From Aureococcus anophagefferens (Eukaryota > Sar > Pelagophyceae > Pelagomonadales > Pelagomonadaceae), in the NCBI RefSeq assembly GCF_000186865.1, contig NW_008705567.1, forward strand, positions 1,651,237 to 1,684,655: 33,419 nucleotides of DNA. Direction: 5' to 3'. Below, one piece after another: positions 26,537 to 33,419 of this stretch. Under the pieces are notes generated by a model that had not been told where the DNA came from, did not search any database, and saw only the letters and a program-made list of their open reading frames with translations. Position 1 is the stretch's first letter. Each line of letters starts with the position of its first letter. The position numbers and the translations under genes are program-made.

Positions 26537-27106
26537 TCAGATGCGAGGCCCGTTGTTGCCGGTGAATTTCGGGAAACCCGTGTCCATGTTCATGCGGGCG
26601 GCGCGCAGCGCCATGCGTTTGCGGGCCGCGGGAGCGGCTACGTCGCGCGGCGCCGCGGGGCGGATTGGGAGAGGAACCTCATGCGCCACCGCGCGCATCC
26701 GCGCCCGCGCGCGCGCCTCCGCCGGCGTCTTCGGCGGCTCGGAAGCCGTAGGTTGCAACGGCGCCGGCGGGACCGGCGACGGCGTCGGGGGGACCGGCGA
26801 CGGCGGCGCCGCGGGGACCTCCGGTGCAGCGGCGGCGGCGCGGGGCTGGTAGGGCTTGCGGAAGTCCTCCCAGGGGGTGAACGGCACGAAACCTGGGGAT
26901 TTGTCCGGCAGGGCCGCCCGCTCCATGCAGGAGGCGCCCATGTCGCTCACGACGCACTCTTCGCCGTCGCGATATTCGACCCAAAAGTGGTCCGCATTGC
27001 CGTCGGCAGCGCGCAGCGGCGCGCAGCGGCGCGTGGGCCGCTGCTGCACGGGAAGCAGGCCCAGCGCCGGGGCGAGGGCGAGAAGAAGGAGTGTTGAGGG
27101 CGCCAT
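26537..27106 (-). CDS. Small secreted or plastid-targeted protein, unknown function
   Basis: A 189-residue frame. The start gives a clear signal peptide (MAPSTLLLLALAPALGLLPV) followed by a basic segment (QQRPTRRCAPLRAADG), resembling a bipartite plastid leader. The conserved-looking core is short: DHFWVEYRDGEECVVSDMGA, SCMERAALPDKSPGFVPFTP and WEDFRKPYQP. A Pro/Ala-rich stretch (SPVPPTPSPVPP) and a basic C-terminal region (RARARMRAVAHE, RKRMALRAARMNMD) follow. No family was recognised. It sits between the oxygenase gene and its pseudogene, all on the minus strand, so the duplication may have spanned it. Confidence 0.6.
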   Translation of the reverse strand: MAPSTLLLLALAPALGLLPVQQRPTRRCAPLRAADGNADHFWVEYRDGEECVVSDMGASCMERAALPDKSPGFVPFTPWEDFRKPYQPRAAAAAPEVPAAPPSPVPPTPSPVPPAPLQPTASEPPKTPAEARARARMRAVAHEVPLPIRPAAPRDVAAPAARKRMALRAARMNMDTGFPKFTGNNGPRI

Positions 27107-27202
27107 CTGCCTGCGTGGCTCTGCGACTTGAGAATAAGAAGCGGCAGCACCGCGTAAACATCGGGTTCAACAACGGTTTTGAACCTCCTTTTAAACACGC
27201 CA

Positions 27203-28619
27203 TCACATTACATGCGCCACCCCGTCCACGTCGACCGCCCCCCAGGGCCGCTCCGCCGACACGCCGGATCGCAAGAAGGCGCTCGCCACGACCTTCGCGC
27301 CCGTCCGCACGGCGCAGCCCGCGTGGAGCGTCGACGCCGCGTCGGCGTCGTAGGCGAAGAAGAGCGCGGACCCGGGCACGGGGTCGACCTTGAGGCCGCG
27401 GCCGGGGAACACGGTCGCGCCGCCGAGGGCCGGCGCCGCGCAGTAGAGGAGCACGGTCGCCGCGCGGCCGCCGCTCCCGCCCGCGCCGTCGGCGCGGTCG
27501 CAGGACACGTCGCAGTGGGGCTCGTACGCGTCGCGCTCGCCGTACCTATCCGCGGGCGTTCTCAAAGAAATCAGACCCGGCCTTCGTTCCCAAGAAACCG
27601 GACGCCGGCTCCTCGCTCGACGACGTTGACGGGCTCCTGGAAGTCGCCGAACGGCACTCGCAGCCCCGCGAAGCCCTCGGCGAAGCCTACGACCGTCGCT
27701 CGCCATCGAAGGACGCCGGGGGAACTCCCATCGCTCTCACGCGGCCCATCGAAGGACGCCGGGGGAACTCCCATCGCTCTCACGCGGCCCATCGAAGGAC
27801 GCCGGGGGAACTCCCATCGCTCTCACGCGGCCCATCGAAGAACACCGGGGGAACTCCCATCGCTCTCACGCGGCGCATAGAAGAACGCCGGGAGAACCTC
27901 GAGGACCCATCGAACAACGCCGGGGGAACTCCCATCGCTCTCGCGCGGCCCATCGAAGAACGGCCGGGAAAACCTCCCATCGAAGGACGCCGGGGGCACT
28001 CGCGGGCCGCGCGCGCGAGGAAGGCCGAGGACGCAGCGAACGGCAGGAAGACGCCGCGGCGCCGCCGGAAGCTCGAGCCCTCGTGGCTCAGCCCCCCGTC
28101 CCGCGGCGCCCGCTCGCGGCCCTCGGCGTCCGCCGCCGCGCGGAGCGCGTCGCACTCGCCCGGCGCCGCGAAGCCCGCCACCGCGGCGACGAGCGGCCGC
28201 CGGGCCAGAACGTCGACGCGGAAGCTCCGATTCGCGTCCGCGTACGTCGCACTCTCTATGGGCGCCGTCGCCGGGACGCCGTCGCGGCAGGGCGCGACGT
28301 GGAGCGCGTCGAGGAAGACGAACTGCCTCGCGGCCGCGCGGTCGTCGCGGTCGAAGGGCTCGACGTAGCGGCGCGACGCGACGACGACGCGGTCCGCGAA
28401 GGACGCCGCGCTCGCCGGGTGCTCGAACCAGTCGACGGCGACGCCCGGCGCCGCGTCGAAGGCCGCGCCCTCGCCCGCCGCGAGCGTCGCGTTGCCCCGG
28501 CCCTCGACGCTGACGACCATCGTGCGCGGCGGCCGCGTCGCGCCGTTGACGAAGAGGGCCTCGTAGGGCGCCGCGCACCGGCACCACGCCGCGACGAGCG
28601 CGGCGCGCAGGCCTGTCAT
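27203..28619 (-). CDS. Prolyl 4-hydroxylase-like 2-oxoglutarate/Fe(II) oxygenase, spliced
   Basis: ATG 28619 opens a signal-peptide-like start (MTGLRAALVAAWCRCAAPYE) and a long first exon to about 28010. It includes RPLVAAVAGFAAPGECDALR, the usual entry to the P4H catalytic domain, and HEGSSFRRRRGVFLPF. A second exon (about 27690-27599) encodes GFAEGFAGLRVPFGDFQEPV. A 53-nt GT-AG intron (27598-27546) then joins CG+G to give VRYGERDAYEPHCDVSC. The Fe ligands are His and Asp of H-C-D (27517-27509) and the distal His of LHAGC (27325-27323), with a likely 2-oxoglutarate-binding Lys in RTGAKVVAS. P4H enzymes hydroxylate prolines in secreted proteins in the ER. The first intron contains a 43-bp minisatellite, and its exact borders are unresolved. 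Confidence 0.7.
27546..27598 (-). other. 53-nt GT-AG intron in the oxygenase gene
   Basis: The donor GTTTCTTGG follows CG and the acceptor GGATAG precedes G, completing an Arg codon. The flanking frames join exactly into the P4H motif VRYGERDAYEPHCD, although neither frame alone contains it. No long direct repeat flanks the intron, so it is not obviously an introner. Confidence 0.75.
27698..28006. repeat. 43-bp minisatellite inside the first oxygenase intron
   Basis: Three exact-length 43-bp units run 27740-27782, 27783-27825 and 27826-27868. Partial or diverged units lie at 27698-27739 and 27869-28006. The first two full units are identical, and the third carries two or three changes. Since 43 is not a multiple of three, each unit shifts the frame, so the array cannot be stably coding. 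On the minus strand every unit contains CGTGAGAGCG, a donor-like GTGAGA. Confidence 0.9.
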
Positions 28620-28846
28620 ACGGTGACAGGCACGCTTCAGGCGAGACGGCAGCTTTTGAATCGTCAAGTTGACAGGCCTTTCACCGTGATGCGCCGGTCG
28701 TTCATCTCCGCGACGCGCTGGCCGTCACTGCATCAGGCAGCCTCGAGACGGGCATCAGGCGGCCTCGAAATGGCAGCCCATTGCGTTTGATTGAAATCGT
28801 CAAGGTGAAGTTAAATAAAGAGCAGCCCTCGCAGCCCTTGGAAAAT
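28620..28846. promoter_or_regulatory. Divergent promoter with a 22-bp tandem repeat
   Basis: These 227 bp separate two oxygenase-family genes that point away from each other. Two 22-bp units (28730-28751 and 28752-28773, starting GCATCAGGC) are adjacent with 3 mismatches. ACGGTGA (28620-28626) and TCACCGT (28681-28687) form an inverted pair. TGAATCGTCAAGTTGA near 28655 is echoed by TGAAATCGTCAAGGTGA near 28791. Confidence 0.5.
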
Positions 28847-30549
28847 ATGCGCGTCGTCCTGCGCGGCCTCAAGGGCGAGGAGTGCGTGCTCGGGTGCATC
28901 AACCTCGACAAGTGGCTCGAGAGCCGCGTGGGCCTCCTCGGCATGACCTTCGCCGTCAAGAAGATGGGCTGGCGCAAGGAGGACGTCATGGCGCGCAGCG
29001 TGACGCTCTACCGCGTCGTCGAGGGCGGCGCCCGCGGGGCGGCGCTCGACGAGGCGGCGCTCATCGGCGAGGTGCTCGCCGACGAGGCCGTCTACGACGT
29101 CGCCGTCGGGGCCGCCGCGCCGCGGACGCCCAACGACCCCGCGCTCGGCTACGACCAGTCCGTCGGCGAATCCGCGAGTCCCTACTGGGCGGAGCTCCGC
29201 GACGCGGGCACGCGCGAGGCCATCACCTGGCGGGACCCGCGCCTCGGCGTCGGCGGCTTCGACGACACGCCGCCGCCGCGCTTCGACGTCGGCGACGCCG
29301 CGGCCTACGACCACATGGCCGAGCACGGCTACGTCGTCTTCAAACGCGCGCTCGACGGCGGCGACGTCGCGGCGGCGAAGGACCTCTTCTGGCGCTTCAT
29401 GGAGGCCCACGCCCGGTGCGAGGCGCCGCCGCGCGACGACGAGGCCGAGGCCGGCGACGACGCCGGGGCCGGGGCCGTGCGCCGCGACGACGTGACGACG
29501 TGGCACTGGGTCACGAACCCCATCAACGGCCTACTGGGCGTCGGGGGCATCGGCCAGAGCGACTTCCTCTGGTTCGTGCGCACGCGGCCGCGCGTCCTCG
29601 CCGGCGTCCCGTGGCGGCGACGATGTTCGAGAGATTTTCTACCGGGAAAACGAAGACGTGCTCGGTAGGTCCTCGCGGCCTTCGCGCGCCTCTGGGACTG
29701 CGGCTGCGACTACGGCGACGCCGAGGCCTGCGCGGCGGCGCTGCTCACGTCCTTCGACGGCTGCGGCACGTTCCGGCCCTGGGCGGCCGCGAGCGAGTGG
29801 CGCACGATGCCCGGCTGGTGGCACGTGGACCAGAACGCGCTCGCGGAGCGGCCGCGCGCGGGCAAGTGCGCGATCCAGGGCCTCGTGTCGCTCTTCGACG
29901 CCGACGGGTCCACGGGCAGCTTCTGCGTGCTCCCGGGCACGCACAAGCAGCACGACGCGTTGAGCGCCGACTCCAAGGCCACGGTCGGCGGCAAGGGCCA
30001 CTTCATCCCCCTCCGGGGCGCGGACCCGCTGCTCAAGCGGAGCGTCGCCAAGTTCGTCTCCTGCGAGGCCGGCGACCTCGTCTGCTGGGACTCGCGCGCG
30101 GTCCACTGCTCCCTGCCCGCCTACGCCGGCGACGGCGGCCTCGCGAAGCTCCAGGCCCTCGGCGACGGCGCCCGGGCCGAGGACTGCATGCTCCGGCTCA
30201 CGGCCTACGTCTGCATGTCGCCGAAGCGCGTCGCCGACGACGTCGTGCGCCGGAAGCGGAAGATCTGGTGGCACGCGGGGGCGACGACGACGCACTGGCC
30301 CAACGACTGGACCGTGTCCATGATGCCCGAGGACAGCGGCGTCCAGTGGCCGCTCCGCGAGCTCCGCGACCTGCCGTCGCCGCGGCTCGCCGCGCGCCTC
30401 ATCGGCTGGGACGACGCGCCCGTGCTCGACGCGCTCCCGACGCTCGCCCAGCTCGACCCGCTCTTCGGGCGGACGACGAGGGCGCGGACGACCCGGGCTA
30501 CGAGGCCAAGGAGGCCGAGGCCATGCGCACGGAGTCCTGCGGCGCCTAG
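28847..30549 (+). CDS. Phytanoyl-CoA dioxygenase-like Fe(II)/2-oxoglutarate oxygenase, two exons
   Basis: Exon 1 is 28847-29593 and exon 2 is 29669-30549, separated by a 75-nt intron that ends in an in-frame TAG. Joined, they read TRPR/VLAAFARLWDCG without a break. Exon 1 has an N-terminal domain of about 170 residues (MRVVLRGLKGEECVLGCINL), then AYDHMAEHGYVVFKRALDGG, the usual PhyH start. Exon 2 has the metal site WWHVDQN (HxD at 29822-29830), STGSFCVLPGTHKQHDAL (the family's nG-l-v-PGSHK) and GDLVCWDSRAVHCSLPAYAG (distal His at 30104). Near 30470 the frame changes: DPLFGR is followed one base out of phase by DDEGADDPGYEAKEAEAMRT to TAG at 30549, consistent with one missing G. The substrate is unknown; relatives hydroxylate lipids and small molecules. 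Confidence 0.82.
29594..29668 (+). mobile_element. 75-nt introner-like intron with 8-bp target-site duplication
   Basis: GTCCTCGC occurs at 29594-29601 and again at 29669-29676. The first copy supplies the GT donor, the inserted sequence ends GGTAG and supplies the AG acceptor, and removing 29594-29668 restores one copy coding Val-Leu-Ala in frame. This is the arrangement expected for an intron made by transposon insertion (an introner). The 67-bp insert shows no obvious terminal inverted repeat. Confidence 0.75.
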
Positions 30550-30592
30550 GTGTGTTTCCCTCACCGCACCTAAAAACAGCGCGGCCCCGGGC

Positions 30593-31552
30593 TTAGTACG
30601 CCTCCTCGCACCAGAGCTTGTCGATGAGCCACGCGCCGGACCGGTCGGACCGGGACAGCTCGAGGGTCACGGTCCACTCGGAGTCGTCGACGTCCGTGAG
30701 CAGGACGTCGTGGCTCGCCTTGCGGTCGTCGTCGTCGAAGTCGACGTCCTCCGGGTCCATGCTCAGCCACCGCGTCAGCACGCGGTACGGGTAGTCGTCG
30801 TCGAAGAGGTAGGTCCGGAAGAGCTCGGGCGTCAGCGCGTGGCTCGGGTTCGCCTTGGACACGAACTTCAGGGCCACGCCGCAGCCGTGGTTCTTCGTCG
30901 GGTCGTCGACGTGCCGCAAAGCGTTCAGCACGGTTTTCGCGACCCACCGCGGCGACGTCAGCGCGCCGAAGCTCGCGCCGTCGCCGGGCACGGCCGACGG
31001 CTGCGGCTCTTCCGCTAATTTCGGCGGCGCCGGCGCCGGCGGCGCGTCCTCGGGCTGCACGAGCACCGCGTCGACGAGCCAGCCGCGGTCGTCGTCGAGG
31101 CTCAGGCTCCAGACGGCCGTCGCGATGAGGTAGCCGGCCGCGCCCGACAGGCCCGTGCGCACGGTCGCGCGCATGCCGTCGCGGCTCACGGCGGCCGACG
31201 ACGCGGCGATGGCGTCGAAGGTGAGCAGCGGGCCGTAGTGCTGCCGGTGGTCGTCGACGGACCGCGCGAACGACCGCGGCGTGAGCGCGTTCGCGTTGTT
31301 CGACGGCGACACGAGCTCGAGCACGCGCGCCGACGCGGCCACGAGGTCGTCGTCGCGCGACCCGTCGCGCAGCAGCGTCGCCGCCTCGCGCGCGACGGCG
31401 AAGGCCGCGGCCTCGTCCGGCGACAGGTCCGCGGGCGCCGGCGAGGCCCGCAGGGGCACACGCCGCGCCACGTTTCGTCTGCGGTGGCCCGGGTGGACGT
31501 AGCCGCCGACGCCCACGACGCCGAGGGCGAGGACCGCCGCGAGGCGCCCCAT
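30593..31552 (-). CDS. Probable plastid protein with two tandem NTF2/DUF4864-like domains
   Basis: A 319-residue protein. From ATG 31552 the N-terminus MGRLAAVLALGVVGVGGYVH is signal-peptide-like, followed by a basic region (PGHRRRNVARRVPLRAS), suggesting a bipartite plastid leader. Two similar domains follow. The first has VLELVSPSNNANALTPRSFA, HYGPLLTFDAIAA and WSLSLDDDRGWLVDAVLVQP. The second has VALKFVSKANPSHALTPELF, YPYRVLTRWLSMD, VTLELSRSDR and GAWLIDKLWCEEAY. The shared plan (helix with F/LxSxxN, xALTPxxF, a strand pair, then W-(L/I)-(V/I)-D) suggests internal duplication of an NTF2-fold or DUF4864-like domain. That family name is from memory. The role is unknown. It converges on the dioxygenase gene (43 bp) and diverges from NSF. 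Confidence 0.65.
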   Translation of the reverse strand: MGRLAAVLALGVVGVGGYVHPGHRRRNVARRVPLRASPAPADLSPDEAAAFAVAREAATLLRDGSRDDDLVAASARVLELVSPSNNANALTPRSFARSVDDHRQHYGPLLTFDAIAASSAAVSRDGMRATVRTGLSGAAGYLIATAVWSLSLDDDRGWLVDAVLVQPEDAPPAPAPPKLAEEPQPSAVPGDGASFGALTSPRWVAKTVLNALRHVDDPTKNHGCGVALKFVSKANPSHALTPELFRTYLFDDDYPYRVLTRWLSMDPEDVDFDDDDRKASHDVLLTDVDDSEWTVTLELSRSDRSGAWLIDKLWCEEAY

Positions 31553-31657
31553 TTCTCCGCGGCGTCGGCGGCCTTGAAGGCGCTGGCGCTTGGGCACTCT
31601 GTGGCAGAGGCACGGTCGGCGCCCACGCCGCGTCGCGCCGCGCCGAGGCTCGCGACC
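31553..31657. promoter_or_regulatory. 105-bp divergent promoter upstream of NSF
   Basis: Only 105 bp, GC-rich and without a TATA-like element, separate the two start codons, so both genes must share core promoter sequence or have start sites inside the neighbour. Confidence 0.4.
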
Positions 31658-33419
31658 ATGCAGTCCACGCTGACGGTGGACAACGCGCCGGCGAAGTCGC
31701 TGGCGTACTCGAACCGCGTCTACCTGCACCCGAGCGATTTTGCGGCCTTCAAGAGCGCGTCGCCGGCCCAGGGCGTCGCGGACGACTGCTGCCTGCTGCT
31801 GCTGTCCGGCGCCGGCGGCGACTGGGTCTTCGCGGCGTCGGCCTACCCGACCATGGCCGCGGGCAAGCTCGGCGTCGCGTCCATGCAGCGGCGCACGGCG
31901 GGCCTCGAGATCGACGCGGCCGTCGACGTCGCGCCGTTCACGGCGACGCTCGACACGGGTTTAGGCAAGCTCCGCGTGAGCCTCGCGCCCTTCAAGGCCG
32001 GCGCGGCCGCGGACCTCGACGCCGCGGAGGTCGGCGCCTACTTCGCGCGCGAGTACGGCTGCCAGGTCTTCGCCGTGGGCCAGAAGCTCGCGGTCGCGTT
32101 CAAGAAAAATGCTCTGATCGCGACCGTCGAGGGCCTCGACTTCGGCGTCGGCGGCCAGGCGCGGGGCGGCGGCCGCTTCGGCCAGGTGCTGCCGGGCGTC
32201 ACTCAAGTGATGCCCTTCAAGGAGCGCGGCGGCGGCAACCCGAACTTCAAACTCTCCAACGTCGCCGACGGCGCGGCCGGCGGCGGGTCCGGCGGCCCGA
32301 AGGAGTCGCTCTTCAACTCCGACTTCGACTTCGCGAAGCTGGGCATCGGCGGCCTCGGCAGCGAGTTCGACACGATCTTCCGGCGGGCCTTCGCGAGCCG
32401 CATCTACCCGAGCCACCTCATCCAGCAGATGGGCATCACGCACGTCCGCGGCATGCTCCTCTTCGGCCCGCCGGGCTGCGGCAAGACGCTCATCGCGCGC
32501 CAGATCGGCAAGGTGCTGAACGCGCGCGAGCCCAAGATCGTCAACGGGCCCGAGGTCCTCGACAAGTACGTCGGCGCGTCGGAGGAAAAGATCCGCGAGC
32601 TCTTCGCGGACGCCGAGGCGGAGCAGAAGGCCGAGGGCGACGACTCGATGCTCCACACGATCATCTTCGACGAGATGGACGCCATCTGCAAGAGCCGCGG
32701 GTCCGTGCGCGACGGCACGGGCGTCTCCGACTCCATCGTGAACCAGCTCCTGTCGAAGATCGACGGCGTCGACTCGCTGAACAACATTTTGGTCATCGGC
32801 ATGACGAACCGCAAGGACATGATCGACGAGGCCATCCTAAGACCGGGGCGCCTCGAGCTCCACGTCGAGATCGGTTTGCCGGACGAGGCCGGCCGGCTGC
32901 AGATCCTCGACATCAAGACGGCGACCATGAAGAAGGCCGGGCGCCTCGCGCCGGACGCCGTCGACGCGCTGCCCGCGCTCGCCGCGCGCACGAAAAACTT
33001 CTCGGGCGCGGAGCTCGAGGGCCTCGTCAAGTCGGCGTCGTCCTACGCGCTGCGGCGCTGCGTCGACGTCGCCAAGGGCAACGCCATCGACGACGCGAAC
33101 CTCAAGGTCGTCCGGTCCGACTTCGACCACGCGCTCGACTCCGGCGAGGCCGTCGCCGCGTTCGGCGCGAAGCAGGAGTCGCTCGAGGCGCTCTACCGCG
33201 ACGGCCTCGTGGACTACGGCTTCCAGTTCCGCGAGATCAAGGGCGCGCTGGACCGCCTCGTGGAGCAGACGCGCGTCTCCTCGAAGACGCCGCTCATGAC
33301 CGTGCTCCTCGAGGGCCGCGTCGCGACGGGCAAGACGGCGCTCGCGGCCTACACGGCGGCCCACGCGGAGTTCCCCTTCGTGCGCGTGCTCAGCGCCGAC
33401 GCCATGATCGGCTACTCCG
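31658..33419 (+). CDS. NSF: N-ethylmaleimide-sensitive factor (NSF) AAA ATPase, 3' end missing
   Basis: 587 codons are present, and the frame is open at the right edge. NSF is the hexameric ATPase that, with SNAP adaptors, disassembles SNARE complexes after membrane fusion. The N-domain (about residues 1-195) includes FAREYGCQVFAVGQKLAVAF. A Gly-rich linker (GGGSGG) leads to D1: LGIGGLGSEFDTIFRRAFAS, Walker A GPPGCGKT (270-277), NAREPKIVNGPEVLDKYVG, Walker B IIFDEMDAIC (about 335), NNILVIGMTNR (sensor 1) and LRPGRLELHVEIGLPDE with the Arg finger region. D2 begins with the P-loop GRVATGKTALAA (from residue 553), where most NSFs have GPP-type residues. The rest of D2 is outside the window. Start ATG 31658 is in a GCGACCATG context. 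No introns are seen. Confidence 0.97.
   Translation, partial: MQSTLTVDNAPAKSLAYSNRVYLHPSDFAAFKSASPAQGVADDCCLLLLSGAGGDWVFAASAYPTMAAGKLGVASMQRRTAGLEIDAAVDVAPFTATLDTGLGKLRVSLAPFKAGAAADLDAAEVGAYFAREYGCQVFAVGQKLAVAFKKNALIATVEGLDFGVGGQARGGGRFGQVLPGVTQVMPFKERGGGNPNFKLSNVADGAAGGGSGGPKESLFNSDFDFAKLGIGGLGSEFDTIFRRAFASRIYPSHLIQQMGITHVRGMLLFGPPGCGKTLIARQIGKVLNAREPKIVNGPEVLDKYVGASEEKIRELFADAEAEQKAEGDDSMLHTIIFDEMDAICKSRGSVRDGTGVSDSIVNQLLSKIDGVDSLNNILVIGMTNRKDMIDEAILRPGRLELHVEIGLPDEAGRLQILDIKTATMKKAGRLAPDAVDALPALAARTKNFSGAELEGLVKSASSYALRRCVDVAKGNAIDDANLKVVRSDFDHALDSGEAVAAFGAKQESLEALYRDGLVDYGFQFREIKGALDRLVEQTRVSSKTPLMTVLLEGRVATGKTALAAYTAAHAEFPFVRVLSADAMIGYS

Noticed and set aside
27203..27706. Treating 27203-27706 as a stand-alone single-exon oxygenase gene
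   Set aside because: Its first 50 codons are Arg-rich with no motif. The 53-nt intron joins the C-terminal part to a better upstream exon in another frame.
29807..31018. A PhyH-like frame continuing past 30480 to 31018
   Set aside because: Beyond 30470 it is Arg/Pro-rich and then antisense to the gene at 30593-31552. The DDEGADDPGY tail in the neighbouring frame is more protein-like and stops at 30549.
1..33419. CRISPR arrays, bacterial operons, phage or virus genes
   Set aside because: No spaced identical repeats of CRISPR type were seen, and no bacterial ribosome-binding-site-led operons. All recognisable genes are eukaryotic nuclear genes. The repeats present are minisatellites, coding repeats or a foldback element.

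Overview
The window is nuclear DNA of a GC-rich, very compact eukaryotic genome, most likely a stramenopile (heterokont) microalga. Aureococcus-like pelagophytes are my best guess, from style rather than a database match. Supporting evidence: eukaryotic housekeeping genes (NSF, a CDC50/LEM3 flippase subunit, a COX7a-like subunit); a nuclear glutamyl-tRNA reductase whose N-terminal leader fits secondary-plastid targeting; a giant REJ/GPS polycystin-like receptor with (S/T)PTPAP stalks; strong codon bias that opens long false frames on the opposite strand; and short GT-AG introns, one of which looks like an introner.

Layout. 1-8260: the 3' end of a membrane-anchored TP-rich protein (+), a HEAT-like protein (-), CDC50 (+), a COX7a-like protein (-), a possible MIC13-like protein (+), a C-type lectin receptor (-), a Cys-rich protein (-), a sulfotransferase (+) and a probably myristoylated unknown (-). 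8261-13446: a large unknown coiled-coil protein (+), a GYF-domain membrane protein (-), a four-TM protein (+) and a tiny single-TM frame (+). 13957-23298: one uninterrupted 3113-codon gene (-) for a polycystin-like receptor. 23299-24155: non-coding, with a foldback element. 24156-28619: glutamyl-tRNA reductase, a decayed oxygenase fragment, a small secreted or plastid protein and a prolyl-4-hydroxylase-like oxygenase, all on the minus strand. 28847-33419: a phytanoyl-CoA-dioxygenase-like protein (+), a tandem NTF2/DUF4864-like plastid protein (-) and NSF (+, running off the right edge).

Most neighbours alternate strand. Divergent pairs share promoters of 72-322 bp, and convergent stop codons lie 11-113 bp apart. 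The genes do not form one pathway. The COX7a-like/MIC13-like pair is the clearest case where a shared promoter would make functional sense, since both would act in the mitochondrial inner membrane.

The most interesting structures are the 75-nt intron flanked by an 8-bp target duplication (29594-29668), the 325-bp inverted-repeat element (23643-23967), a 43-bp minisatellite inside an oxygenase intron, a decayed copy of that oxygenase's 3' end, and three roughly 97% identical 297-bp modules in the giant gene. Three genes each appear to lack one G on their coding strand. That is either assembly error or recent damage, so those reading frames should be treated as provisional.
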